This document shows, piece by piece, positions 1 through 8,057 of a DNA stretch of 32,272 bases (positions within the stretch are counted from its first letter, which is position 1; the number at the start of each line of letters is the position of its first letter). A model generated the notes under the pieces. The model was not told the DNA's origin and did not search any database. It saw only the letters and a list, made by a program, of their open reading frames with translations. The DNA comes from an uncultured Halieaceae bacterium. GTDB lineage: Bacteria; Pseudomonadota; Gammaproteobacteria; Pseudomonadales; Halieaceae. The DNA is taken from assembly GCA_913056165.1 (NCBI GenBank), contig CAJXMD010000024.1, positions 1 to 32,272 of the forward strand, in the 5' to 3' direction. The position numbers were made by a program, and so were the translations under genes.

Positions 1-738
1 GATGGGCTGGCGGCCTGCTTTTCGCTCCATCAAGCCCGCCTTGGGGCTGGGCTAGACTGTTTGGGATTTCACTCCCCCGGTAGACTTGCCACCGATGCAC
101 TTTGCTCGGCGATTAGCTGGCTGACCAATGCCGATTCGTCAGCAAGCGGTATTCTGAGAGTAACCGTGACGCGTGGGTCTGGGCCAAGAGGCTATAAAAT
201 CCCCGCCGCCTCGACTGCGCGAATCGTCTCTAGGTTTTCTCGCACACCTTCAGTGGTTGCCGACCCCGCTCGAGTGGGTATAGCGCCTATTCACTATTCT
301 TCCCAACCACATTTCCGGGGGGCCAAGCTTCTCGCTCGTGTCGAACAGGTGCTGGGGACTTCGTGGGCTCAAGAACATGGATACGATGACGTCATTATGA
401 CGTCGGATCAGGGGGAGTGGGTGTCTAGCGGCAGCGGAAATATCTTTCTGCGTATCGACAAAACCCTGTACACCCCAAGGATTTTTGATAGGGGTATTGC
501 TGGCACCCGTCGGCAGTTGATTCTGTCTCGGCTCGCTGAGGCAAGTGGCTACAGCACTCTAATCAGTTCCTGTAATGAGGTGACGGCCGAGGCAGCTGAC
601 GAAGCCTTTTTGTGTAATGCCGTACTGGGGATACGTTCTATTAAGACGATAAATGAGCGAGAGTTTCTATCCACAGAAGCCGCATCAGAACTGTACTCAG
701 GGATTCACGATTGGGATGACGTAGGGCCTCGGGGTTGA
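1..738 (+). CDS. pabC: Aminodeoxychorismate lyase PabC (5' end outside window)
   Basis: PLP-dependent fold-type IV lyase. PabC splits 4-amino-4-deoxychorismate into p-aminobenzoate and pyruvate in folate synthesis, in the cytoplasm. The reading frame is open from base 1 with no upstream stop, so the true start lies outside the window; the TTG at 61 is internal. Visible family features are the TRGSGPRGY segment, the PLP-lysine region GAKLLARVEQVL and the C-terminal EAFLCNAVLGIRS stretch. The usual class IV segment with a conserved glutamate before SNLF (E. coli WVTEC...NLF) reads WVSSGSGNIF here, so that Glu appears to be Ser. The stop codon overlaps the mltG start (TGATG), as in the common gammaproteobacterial order pabC-mltG-tmk-holB. 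Family assignment is secure from context and sequence; the active-site change is my own hand alignment. Confidence 0.9.
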   Translation, partial: DGLAACFSLHQARLGAGLDCLGFHSPGRLATDALCSAISWLTNADSSASGILRVTVTRGSGPRGYKIPAASTARIVSRFSRTPSVVADPARVGIAPIHYSSQPHFRGAKLLARVEQVLGTSWAQEHGYDDVIMTSDQGEWVSSGSGNIFLRIDKTLYTPRIFDRGIAGTRRQLILSRLAEASGYSTLISSCNEVTAEAADEAFLCNAVLGIRSIKTINEREFLSTEAASELYSGIHDWDDVGPRG

Positions 739-1781
739 TGAGAAACCGACTTCTAAAACTGTGTCTGGGTGGTTTTCTGTTTGGAATATTCTGTTCGACT
801 GTCTGGGTGGCTACTGCGTTAACCGAGCCACTCGAGGGGCTGTCAGAGGACAAGCTGTTACAGGTAGCCGCTGGGGATAGCCTGACGAGAGTATTGATCA
901 GGGCGTCTGAAGAGAACTGGTTACCGAACCCTCGTCTTGTCTCCCTGTGGGCTCGTTTCAACAATATCGACCGTAGCATGAAGGCTGGAGAATACAGAGT
1001 GCCTGCTGGATCAAACGCACTGGATCTTTTAGCGCTTTTAGAGGAGGGGGAAGTCATTACTTATCGGGTGACGCTACCCGAGGGTATTACCCTTGAGGAG
1101 GCGATTAATCGCCTCAATGCCACGCCCAACTTGGTCAGCACGCTTTCCGGTCCGCTCGATCCCTCTCTGCTTGCGATCACGGAGATGGCTGGCTCTGCGG
1201 AGGGCTGGTTTCTCCCGGAGACCTACCAATTCATCGCGGGCAATAGCGATCTTGACATCCTCAAGAGAGCCCACGACGCAATGCAACAGGCATTGGAACT
1301 AGCATGGAATGAGAGGGCACCGGTCGTTGCCGTGAAGTCGCCCTACGAGGCCCTTATTTTGGCCTCAATCATTGAGCGAGAAACTTCAGTGGGTTCTGAA
1401 CGAAAGCGGATTTCAGGGGTATTCAGTCGCAGGCTTCAGCGAGGTATGCGCCTGCAGACAGACCCGACGGTGATTTACGGATTAGGTAATGCCTACGACG
1501 GGAACTTGACCCGAGCACACCTGCGCGATGAGAGCAATGATTGGAATACGTATCAAATCTTCGGTCTGCCTCCAACGCCAATCGCGCTGCCTGGATTGGC
1601 AAGCATCGAGGCGGCGCTCCATCCGGATCAAGGTGATAGCCTTTACTTTGTAGGAAGAGGGGATGGCCACCATGCGTTTGCGGATACGCTGGACCAACAT
1701 AACGAAAACGTTCGACGTTACCAGCTTGATCGGCGGGCGGACTATCGATCCACACCGGCTTCAAACAAGGATTCCCCATGA
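738..1781 (+). CDS. mltG: Endolytic murein transglycosylase MltG
   Basis: Inner-membrane lytic transglycosylase (YceG family) that cuts nascent glycan strands and so terminates peptidoglycan chain growth. The 347-residue product has an N-terminal membrane anchor (about residues 4-28), a LysM-like region and the catalytic domain. The signature ASIIERETSVGSERKRI is present; Glu213 corresponds to the catalytic glutamate of E. coli MltG (Glu218). Later signature pieces are RMRLQTDPTVIYG-like, NTYQIFGLPPTPIA and EAALHP. I chose the ATG at 738, which overlaps the pabC stop by one base (TGATG), rather than the TTG one codon earlier. The stop overlaps the tmk ATG (ATGA), which implies translational coupling. 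Length is normal. Confidence 0.95.
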   Translation: MRNRLLKLCLGGFLFGIFCSTVWVATALTEPLEGLSEDKLLQVAAGDSLTRVLIRASEENWLPNPRLVSLWARFNNIDRSMKAGEYRVPAGSNALDLLALLEEGEVITYRVTLPEGITLEEAINRLNATPNLVSTLSGPLDPSLLAITEMAGSAEGWFLPETYQFIAGNSDLDILKRAHDAMQQALELAWNERAPVVAVKSPYEALILASIIERETSVGSERKRISGVFSRRLQRGMRLQTDPTVIYGLGNAYDGNLTRAHLRDESNDWNTYQIFGLPPTPIALPGLASIEAALHPDQGDSLYFVGRGDGHHAFADTLDQHNENVRRYQLDRRADYRSTPASNKDSP

Positions 1782-2425
1782 CAGCGAAAACCCCGCCGCC
1801 ACCGGGCAAGTTCATCACCATCGAGGGAGGAGAGGGTGTTGGAAAATCCACCAACGCAGACCTGATCCAGTCTGTTCTGGAGTCACGTGGATGTGAAGTC
1901 GTGGTGACACGAGAACCTGGTGGAACCGCGTTGGGTGAGGCGCTACGTTCTATTCTATTGAGCGCCGATATCGAGTCGCCGGTTGCGATGGCTGAATTAT
2001 TAATCATATTTGCGGCCCGAGCGCAGCATCTGACGACGGTCATTGAGCCGGCGTTAGCGGCGGGCAAGTGGGTGCTGTGTGACCGTTTTACCGATGCAAC
2101 TTATGCCTATCAGGGTTGGGGGAGAAATATCGATCAGAGAGCGATAGCGTCTCTCGAGCAGCTAGTGCAGGGCGCGCGGCGGCCAGATTTGACCGTTTTG
2201 CTCGACATGGACCCGTCTCTGGGTCTTGCGCGTGCAAAGGAGCGTGCGGAACTCGATCGATTCGAGCAAGAAGAGTTGGCGTTCTTTAACCGAGTCAGAG
2301 AGGGTTATTTAGCGCGGGCAAAAGAGGAGCCGGCGCGCTGGCTTATTATTGATGCATCCAAAACGCTCGATGAGGTCACCACAGTAATTGGACAGGCTCT
2401 AAACGACTGGTTTGATAATGCCTGA
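1778..2425 (+). CDS. tmk: Thymidylate kinase
   Basis: Cytoplasmic kinase that phosphorylates dTMP to dTDP with ATP. The 215-residue protein shows the P-loop EGGEGVGKST at residues 16-25, the REPGG substrate motif shortly after, the DRF motif at 102-104 (family DR[YF]) and a LID-like segment RAKERAELDRFEQE. The start ATG overlaps the mltG stop in an ATGA, and the gene overlaps or abuts holB downstream. The tmk-holB pairing places dTTP synthesis next to a clamp-loader gene, standard for gammaproteobacteria. Nothing unusual. Confidence 0.97.
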   Translation: MTAKTPPPPGKFITIEGGEGVGKSTNADLIQSVLESRGCEVVVTREPGGTALGEALRSILLSADIESPVAMAELLIIFAARAQHLTTVIEPALAAGKWVLCDRFTDATYAYQGWGRNIDQRAIASLEQLVQGARRPDLTVLLDMDPSLGLARAKERAELDRFEQEELAFFNRVREGYLARAKEEPARWLIIDASKTLDEVTTVIGQALNDWFDNA

Positions 2426-3380
2426 GGGTACAGGTGCAGACGTGATGGGATATGACTTGATGCCCTGGCATGCAGAGATGCTGCTGCGGTTACTCGCCAC
2501 AGCTATCGACAAGAAGAACCCTCATGCAATTTTGCTAGCGGCACCGAAGGGCACAGGGAAAATCGATTCTGCCGGCTGGCTGGCAGCCGCGCTTCTGTGT
2601 ACGCAGGGTGAGCTGAGCGGTCCGTGCGGACATTGTGACGCGTGTGAGCTGTACGGTGCAGGGAGTCACGGTGATTTGCGGTGGCTGGAGCCTGAGGAGG
2701 GTAAGCGTGCCATCGGTATTGAGCCTGTTCGTGAGGCTGCACGGTTTCTACAGCAAACCGCTGGTTACGGGGAGCGCAAACTGCTCGTCATAGCCCCCGC
2801 TGAGGCGATGACCATTAGCGCAGCCAACGCCCTGCTGAAGACTCTTGAAGAGCCCCCTGGCGATTCGGTCATTGTGTTGGTATCAGATCGTCCCGATGAC
2901 CTGCCTCCCACGGTCCGGTCTCGCTGCCAGATCTTCGTAATGCCCTGTCCCAGCGAAGAGGAGTCGGTTGAGTGGTTGAGGGTACGCACAGAGTTTGCCG
3001 ATGATGATTGCAGGCGGGCGGTGAAGCTCGCTCTTGGTCGGCCGAAGGAAGCGTTGGCGCTTCTTGAGAGCGGCGCGCTCAATGAATGGGCAGCACTGGC
3101 AGATCAGTGTGCAAGCTTGCTTGTTGGTTGTCAGACCCCCAACTCAGTGGCAGAGGCGCTGCTTGCGTGGGAGCTCGATCCAGCGCTCACTCTGGTAGTG
3201 AGGACGGTAGACGAAGCAGTGCGCACCAGTGTTTCGGAAAACCCCAGAGGCATTTTGCACGCATTAGAGTCAAGAGACACCATTTTGGAGTGGCTATCAG
3301 CCCATAGACGAGGCGTTAATATAAGTCGGGATTTGGTGGTCCGAGAATGCTGTCAGATGTTGCATAAAGCGCTGGTCTGA
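2418..3380 (+). CDS. holB: DNA polymerase III delta' subunit
   Basis: Delta' subunit of the clamp loader, which with gamma/tau and delta opens the sliding clamp onto DNA. The zinc-binding cysteines are visible in LCTQ...PCGHCDACEL (C, then CxxCxxC), followed by the conserved AIGIEPVREA, NALLKTLEEPP and TVRSRCQ segments. The P-loop region APKGTGKIDSA has the usual GxGK but Ile-Asp in place of the Thr/Ser, fitting a subunit that does not hydrolyse ATP. Start is uncertain: ATG 2418 overlaps tmk by 8 bases without a clear Shine-Dalgarno; ATG 2445 would give MGYDLMPWH, closer to the N-terminus of known delta' proteins. Product length is 311-320 residues. Confidence 0.92.
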   Translation: MPEGTGADVMGYDLMPWHAEMLLRLLATAIDKKNPHAILLAAPKGTGKIDSAGWLAAALLCTQGELSGPCGHCDACELYGAGSHGDLRWLEPEEGKRAIGIEPVREAARFLQQTAGYGERKLLVIAPAEAMTISAANALLKTLEEPPGDSVIVLVSDRPDDLPPTVRSRCQIFVMPCPSEEESVEWLRVRTEFADDDCRRAVKLALGRPKEALALLESGALNEWAALADQCASLLVGCQTPNSVAEALLAWELDPALTLVVRTVDEAVRTSVSENPRGILHALESRDTILEWLSAHRRGVNISRDLVVRECCQMLHKALV

Positions 3381-3433
3381 TAACCCGGGCGGCTAGTCTA
3401 CATACCAGGTGATCAGTCGAAAAAGAGGGTGCG

Positions 3434-3778
3434 ATGAGCGAAGGCGGTCGTGAGGGGATTCTCTCGTTAACCATTAAAGATGCAGCAGACCTGCATTCAG
3501 CTTACATGCCGTTTCTTGAGAACGGGGGCCTTTTTGCGCCAACGAATCAAAAATACAGCATCGGTGACGAAGTTTTCATGCTGTTAACCCTCTCGGATGA
3601 TCCTGAGAAGATTCCAATTGCCGGGCGCGTAGTTTGGGTAACACCGGTTGGTGCGCAAGGAAATCGCCAGGCGGGAATCGGGGTTCAGTTCTCAGAGCAA
3701 GACGTTTCTGCCAACGCCAAAATAGAGAACCATCTAAATGGTGCGCTTAACTCAGAAAGGCAAACACACACCATGTAG
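3434..3778 (+). CDS. pilZ: PilZ-domain protein, type IV pilus PilZ type
   Basis: A 114-residue single-domain PilZ protein. In this operon position it corresponds to the founding PilZ of type IV pilus assembly, which works with PilB/FimX and does not itself bind c-di-GMP. The sequence has the PilZ beta-barrel pattern (GGLFAPTN, GDEVFMLLTL, IAGRVVWVTP, GIGVQF) but no RxxxR in front and no clear D/NxSxxG, consistent with the non-binding class. A purine-rich ribosome site AAAAGAGGG lies just before the ATG. The gene sits 53 bases after holB. In many relatives tatD follows; here it does not, and a non-coding gap with a candidate RNA comes instead. Confidence 0.88.
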   Translation: MSEGGREGILSLTIKDAADLHSAYMPFLENGGLFAPTNQKYSIGDEVFMLLTLSDDPEKIPIAGRVVWVTPVGAQGNRQAGIGVQFSEQDVSANAKIENHLNGALNSERQTHTM

Positions 3779-3954
3779 TCAGGGTTCACCTTAGCTTCTT
3801 CGTCCAATTGCCCGGGCGCTACCATTACAAGACCCACTAAAGCGGTCTGATGGAGAGTAGCGTGGATAAACCAACCTTTTCATCACCTGATACCGTTTAG
3901 CGTTAGCCACGGCGGCGCTCATGGCATGTTTTACCCCATTAAATTGAGGCCATT
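3779..3954. other. Gap without convincing gene after pilZ
   Basis: I see no convincing protein gene here. A 43-codon minus-strand frame beginning with the ATG at 3922 is too short and lacks any recognisable feature. No U-tract terminator is visible for the pilZ operon. The gap ends at the terminator of the minus-strand RNA candidate, so pilZ transcription and that RNA would converge here. Confidence 0.5.
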
Positions 3955-3976
3955 AAAAAGGGCCCCGAAGGGGCCC
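3955..3976 (-). terminator. Intrinsic terminator of the minus-strand RNA
   Basis: Perfect 7-bp stem GGGCCCC/GGGGCCC (3960-3966 with 3970-3976) around a three-base loop. On the minus strand it is followed by five Ts. On the plus strand the following bases are AACC, so it does not terminate pilZ transcription. Its direction is the main evidence that something is transcribed leftward from the gap. Confidence 0.85.
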
Positions 3977-4185
3977 AACCAAAGACTCGAAGGAGTAATG
4001 TATCGAAGGCCTGCTTCTTGAGGCAGGGCCCTCACTGAACACTTGGGATGTTCAGTATCTGCAAGCTGCGCTAGTCGCCTGCAGACGTGTTTAGTATGCC
4101 CGAAATGGGTCTCGTGTCCAGCGCTATTCACCACGGCGACGTGCAAAGACCTGTTTTGTCCGGGTTCGATGGGTCTTATTCCCAC
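3955..4185 (-). ncRNA. Candidate structured small RNA with own terminator
   Basis: Read on the minus strand, this segment folds as a closed multi-helix RNA. The closing stem pairs 4165-4177 (AAGACCCATCGAA) with 3982-3991 (TTCGAGTCTT), with a CCA bulge. Inside are paired arms 4147-4151 with 4108-4112, 4080-4085 with 4058-4063 (TCTGCA/TGCAGA), 4049-4055 with 4035-4041 (CTGAACA/TGTTCAG, loop 7) and 4023-4027 with 4010-4014. It ends in a 7-bp GC hairpin and five Ts. The upstream DNA (4186-4258) is extremely AT-rich, with possible -10 hexamers TATATT (4211-4216) and CATAAT (4193-4198). I do not recognise the motifs of RNase P, tmRNA, SRP or canonical 6S RNA. The 5' end is inferred, about 231 nt in all. 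The helices were found by eye and not tested by covariation. Confidence 0.5.
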
Positions 4186-4260
4186 TTAAATTATTATGAG
4201 ATTAAATCTTAATATAAATTTATAAACTACTGTTTTAAATGAACTATATGATTTAAATGG

Positions 4261-4331
4261 GGCGCTCGCTGTAAGCCAGCCTGAGGGGTGGTGAGAATCC
4301 ATAGGCCTCACCATTGCATGGAAACAGCGCC
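4261..4331. other. Nested palindromic segment upstream of tRNA-Leu
   Basis: Outer arms GGCGCT (4261-4266) and AGCGCC (4326-4331) enclose a 7-bp stem TGGTGAG (4289-4295) / CTCACCA (4307-4313) with an 11-base loop. There is no T-tract on either side, so it is not a simple terminator. It lies between the AT-rich region that would drive the minus-strand RNA and the tRNA-Leu gene. It could be part of a leader transcript or a second small RNA. Function unknown. Confidence 0.35.
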
Positions 4332-4395
4332 TGTGCGAATATCCGCGCCCTCAGATTCGACGCTCTTCGTCGACTATTCTCTGTTTTATGGCGCC

Positions 4396-4480
<85 letters not shown>

Positions 4481-4557
4481 TTTTGGGGCGCTTGGTTGCC
4501 AATAAAACAGTCAGGCTTAGTAAAAAGTGGGTTGGTTACCTTGAGCAGGAGACACTA

Positions 4558-5883
4558 ATGCGGGTTTCTATTGAGACGACATCAGGCTTGGAGCGCCGGC
4601 TAACAGTAGGCGTTCCCTGTGACCGTGTGGACGGCGCTGTCGAAAAAAAGCTTCGCGATGCAGCAAAAAATGTGAGGCTCCCGGGTTTTCGACCAGGCAA
4701 AGTACCCATGAAGGTCATGCACCAGCGTTTTGGCGCCGGTGTTCGCCAGGAAGTGATTGGAGAAGTAATCAGTCAGTCTTTTCAGGAGGCGGTGATCTCT
4801 GAGAACTTGCGACCGGCTGGGCAACCCCGCATTGAGGCCAAAAACTTCGAGGTCGGCAAAGACGTTGAGTATACGGCTACCTTCGAAATTATGCCGTCTC
4901 TCGAGGTCAACGAAGTATCAGGTTTCACCGTGGAAAAACCCGTTGCCGAAGTCACCGAGGCCGATGTAGACGACATTATCGAGATTTTCCGGAAGCAGCG
5001 TGGCGAGCTAAAAGAGGTTGATCAGGCCGCAGCTTCTGGGGACACGGTGGTTGTTGACTTCGAGGGTACCCGTGACGGCGAAGCCTTTGAGGGAGGCAGT
5101 GCCACTGACCAGAGCCTGGAGCTCGGTCAGGGGAAAATGATTCCAGGCTTCGAGGACGGGATCGTCGGCATGAAAGCTGGTGACGAAAAAACCATCGACG
5201 TGACCTTTCCGGACGACTATGGCTCTGAGGAGCTGCAGGGTGCCGACGCCAAGTTCAAGATTAGTTGTAAAGCGGTCAAGCAGCTCGAGTTGGCTCCGCT
5301 GGATGACGAGCTGTTCAGTAGCTACGGGGTCGAGGAGGGTGGAGAGCCTGTCTTCAGGGAAGAAGTGAAAAAGAACATGGAGCGAGAGCTTCGCAATGCA
5401 GTCCAGACTCACACCAAGAATCAGGTCATGGATGCCATTTTGGCCGCGCACGCAGATATTGAGGTTCCCGGCAGCTTGATTGCTCAGGAAGTTGAGGGGA
5501 TGCGGGGCCAGATGTTCCAGCAATTTGGAGGCCAACCCTCACCCGAGATGGATCTCAAAGCCATACTACCCGACGATATGTTCAAAGATCAGGCTGAGCG
5601 CCGCGTCCGATTAGGGTTACTTCTCGGCGAGATGATCGAAAAGTTGGAGTTGCGTGCCGACCCATCTAAAGTGAAGGCGTTTATCGAGGACATCGCCTCG
5701 ACCTACCAGGATCCGCAAGAGGTCATCAATTGGTACTATTCGGAAAATGAGCAGCTAGCGCAGATAGAGTCGCGGGTTCTTGAAGATCAACTGGTTGAAA
5801 AGGTGCTGGAGTCGGCCACGATCGAAGAAAAGGAAAGCTCCTATCAGGATGCGCTGGCAACGGCGCGCCCAGCCCAGGGTTAA
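4558..5883 (+). CDS. tig: Trigger factor (ribosome-associated chaperone/PPIase)
   Basis: Ribosome-bound chaperone that meets nascent chains at the exit tunnel and has FKBP-type prolyl isomerase activity. The 441-residue product (E. coli 432) has the N-terminal ribosome-binding domain with the signature PGFRPGKVP at residues 42-50, a central FKBP domain (about 155-245, with GDTVVVDFEGT, FEGGSATDQSLELG and MIPGFEDGI) and the helical C-terminal domain. The open frame extends upstream through the tRNA-Leu gene, but the start is the ATG at 4558 (MRVSIETTSG), preceded by AGCAGGAGA at good spacing. It may be read from the tRNA promoter or a weak promoter in 4481-4557. clpP follows after 48 bases. 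Confidence 0.97.
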   Translation: MRVSIETTSGLERRLTVGVPCDRVDGAVEKKLRDAAKNVRLPGFRPGKVPMKVMHQRFGAGVRQEVIGEVISQSFQEAVISENLRPAGQPRIEAKNFEVGKDVEYTATFEIMPSLEVNEVSGFTVEKPVAEVTEADVDDIIEIFRKQRGELKEVDQAAASGDTVVVDFEGTRDGEAFEGGSATDQSLELGQGKMIPGFEDGIVGMKAGDEKTIDVTFPDDYGSEELQGADAKFKISCKAVKQLELAPLDDELFSSYGVEEGGEPVFREEVKKNMERELRNAVQTHTKNQVMDAILAAHADIEVPGSLIAQEVEGMRGQMFQQFGGQPSPEMDLKAILPDDMFKDQAERRVRLGLLLGEMIEKLELRADPSKVKAFIEDIASTYQDPQEVINWYYSENEQLAQIESRVLEDQLVEKVLESATIEEKESSYQDALATARPAQG

Positions 5884-5931
5884 CAAAGGAATACAATGAG
5901 TGGCCTGTAACGTGGTCACAAGAGGACAAGC

Positions 5932-6567
5932 ATGAGTGACGACAGATTGGCTCCGCCAATAAAGAACCTTGGTTTGATTCCCATGGTCATCGAGCAGACA
6001 TCTCGCGGAGAGCGGTCTTTCGATATTTACTCGCGGCTTTTGAAAGAGCGCGTGATATTTGCGGTGGGCGCAGTCGAAGACAACATGGCAAACCTGATCG
6101 TGGCACAGCTGTTGTTTCTGGAGTCGGAAAACCCCGATAAAGATATCCACCTGTATATCAATAGCCCCGGAGGATCGGTAACAGCCGGGCTTTCTATCTA
6201 CGATACCATGCAGTTTATTAAGCCTGATGTAAGTACTATGTGTCTTGGACAGGCGGCCTCCATGGGTGCTTTTCTGCTCTCTGGTGGAGCCAAAGGCAAG
6301 CGTTTCATCCTGCCAAACGCTCGAACCATGATCCATCAACCGTCTGGGGGTGCTCAGGGGCAAGCGACTGATATCGATATTCAGGCGCGAGAAATCTTAA
6401 TTATCCGTGAACGCCTGAACAGGTTAATGGCCGAGCACACGGGGCAGCCGCTGGACGTTATCGAGCGTGATACTGAGCGCGATCGCTTCATGGACGCTGA
6501 GCAGAGCCGCGAGTACGGTTTGGTTGATGAGGTGGTCAATAGCCGAACTGCCGAACCAGACGCCTGA
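5932..6567 (+). CDS. clpP: ATP-dependent Clp protease proteolytic subunit
   Basis: Serine peptidase that forms the two-ring ClpP chamber and degrades substrates fed by ClpX or ClpA. The 211-residue product carries the triad Ser110 (GQAASMGA), His135 (MIHQP) and Asp184 (ERDTERDRF), each one position before the E. coli precursor numbering (111, 136, 185). SPGGSV and the Gly-rich NSPGG segment are intact. A short propeptide precedes the conserved LIPMVIEQ. The start ATG 5932 has AGAGGA at good spacing. It lies between tig and clpX, all on the same strand. Confidence 0.97.
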   Translation: MSDDRLAPPIKNLGLIPMVIEQTSRGERSFDIYSRLLKERVIFAVGAVEDNMANLIVAQLLFLESENPDKDIHLYINSPGGSVTAGLSIYDTMQFIKPDVSTMCLGQAASMGAFLLSGGAKGKRFILPNARTMIHQPSGGAQGQATDIDIQAREILIIRERLNRLMAEHTGQPLDVIERDTERDRFMDAEQSREYGLVDEVVNSRTAEPDA

Positions 6568-6661
6568 TACGACACAATTTTAGTCAGGACTTGCATTACG
6601 GCCCGAAACCAATCAAGGTTTGGGGTACAGACGTTGAGCATAGTCACCCGGGAAGGACGTA

Positions 6662-7942
6662 ATGGCGAAAGACAGCGCAGACGGCGATAAGCTCCTTTAC
6701 TGCTCGTTTTGTGGCAAGAGTCAGAACGAGGTCAGAAAGCTGATTGCAGGGCCGTCCGTCTTCATTTGTGACGAGTGCGTCGATCTTTGCAATGACATCA
6801 TTCGTGAGGAGGTTCAGGAGGCCGCGGCTGAGGCTGGCGCTGATCGCCTTCCAATCCCCCATGAGATCAACGCAATCCTTGACGAGTATGTGATTGGGCA
6901 GCAGCGAGCAAAGCGGGTCCTGGCCGTTGCCGTTTATAACCACTACAAGCGCCTGCGCTACGCACCCGACTCCAGAAACTCTGAAGACGTCGAGCTGAGC
7001 AAATCAAATATTCTCCTCGTTGGACCTACGGGCTCGGGGAAGACCTTGCTCGCTGAAACTCTTGCTCGGTTATTGGATGTTCCGTTCACGGTGGCAGATG
7101 CAACCACGCTCACCGAGGCAGGGTATGTGGGTGAGGACGTTGAGAACATCATCCAGAAGTTGTTACAGAAGTGTGACTACGACGTCGAGCGCGCCCAAAT
7201 GGGCATCGTTTATATTGACGAGATAGACAAAATTTCTCGCAAATCGGACAACCCATCGATCACCCGTGACGTGTCGGGCGAGGGGGTTCAGCAAGCCTTG
7301 CTCAAGTTAATCGAGGGAACAGTGGCGTCCGTGCCTCCACAGGGCGGTCGCAAGCATCCACAGCAGGAGTTTTTGCAGGTGGATACGTCCAACATACTGT
7401 TTATCTGCGGTGGCGCCTTCGCTGGGCTAGACAAAATAATCCGAAACAGATCTGAGAAGGGTGGTATTGGCTTTACTGCTGAGGTTAAGAGTAAGGACGA
7501 GACACGACGCTTTGGAGAAACCCTGACTGATCTCGAGCCTGAAGATTTGGTTCAGTACGGTCTGATTCCCGAGTTCGTCGGACGGCTGCCTGTCATTGCA
7601 ACACTCGAAGAGCTTGACGTTAGTGCGCTAGTGCGCATCCTGACAGAGCCTCGCAATGCCTTAACAAAGCAGTACGCGAAAATGTTCGATATGGAAGGCG
7701 TGGAGATCGATTTCCGAGAAGATGGGCTACGTGCCGTGGCGGAGAAGGCGATGGAGCGCAAGACCGGCGCGCGCGGTCTACGATCGATTCTTGAGAATGT
7801 GCTTTTGGAGTCCATGTACAACGTACCTTCACAGGAAAACGTGGCGAAGATAGTGGTTGATGAGAGCGTTATTCTGGGGGAGTCGGAACCACTCTTGGTC
7901 TACGAGACGCCCGAATCCGCCCGCGCCGCCTCCGAAGAGTAA
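6662..7942 (+). CDS. clpX: ATP-dependent Clp protease ATPase subunit ClpX
   Basis: AAA+ unfoldase that recognises tagged or native substrates (for example ssrA-tagged proteins) and threads them into ClpP. The 426-residue protein has the N-terminal C4 zinc finger (Cys14, Cys17, Cys36, Cys39), Walker A GPTGSGKT at 121-128, Walker B VYIDEID at 183-189, and the C-terminal sensor-2 segment [12 protein letters not shown]. The IGF-type ClpP-binding loop appears as GIGFTAEV. The ribosome site GGAAGGA precedes the ATG. The 94-base spacer after clpP contains no clear sigma-32 promoter, so it may be cotranscribed with clpP. Normal length. Confidence 0.98.
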   Translation: MAKDSADGDKLLYCSFCGKSQNEVRKLIAGPSVFICDECVDLCNDIIREEVQEAAAEAGADRLPIPHEINAILDEYVIGQQRAKRVLAVAVYNHYKRLRYAPDSRNSEDVELSKSNILLVGPTGSGKTLLAETLARLLDVPFTVADATTLTEAGYVGEDVENIIQKLLQKCDYDVERAQMGIVYIDEIDKISRKSDNPSITRDVSGEGVQQALLKLIEGTVASVPPQGGRKHPQQEFLQVDTSNILFICGGAFAGLDKIIRNRSEKGGIGFTAEVKSKDETRRFGETLTDLEPEDLVQYGLIPEFVGRLPVIATLEELDVSALVRILTEPRNALTKQYAKMFDMEGVEIDFREDGLRAVAEKAMERKTGARGLRSILENVLLESMYNVPSQENVAKIVVDESVILGESEPLLVYETPESARAASEE

Positions 7943-8003
7943 AAGCGACGGGCTGTCGCGCCCGAGTTCATTACCTCAGACAACCAGAATGTTGTGAGCT
8001 GCG

Positions 8004-8033
8004 CTTGCAAAACCCGCGTATCATCCCCATATA
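8004..8033 (+). promoter_or_regulatory. Sigma-32 heat-shock promoter for lon
   Basis: The sequence CTTGCAA (8004-8010), a 14-base spacer and CCCCATATA (8025-8033) match the sigma-32 consensus CTTGAA - N13-17 - CCCCATnT closely. It lies 24 bases before the lon start codon, so the 5' leader would be very short. lon is a classical heat-shock gene, which supports the call. Confidence 0.82.
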
Positions 8034-8057
8034 TCAGGGAGTGAACCGGAGATTCCT

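Noticed and set aside
1423-2067. 214-codon minus-strand frame over mltG and tmk
   Set aside because: It lies antisense to two clearly conserved genes and has no family resemblance; a shadow frame.
3931-4185. 84-codon minus-strand frame in the pilZ-tRNA gap
   Set aside because: It reads through the intrinsic terminator hairpin and has no recognisable protein feature; the stem-loops explain the region better as RNA.
3955-4185. Identification of the minus-strand RNA as 6S RNA
   Set aside because: The TGAAC...GTTCA hairpin resembles one in 6S RNA, but the overall multi-branch fold and the missing CCTGAGCCG-like segment do not fit what I recall of gammaproteobacterial 6S. Not excluded without a covariance-model search.
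5008-5535. 175-codon minus-strand frame inside tig
   Set aside because: Antisense shadow of the FKBP domain coding sequence.
5755-6363. 202-codon minus-strand frame over tig and clpP
   Set aside because: Antisense shadow of conserved genes.
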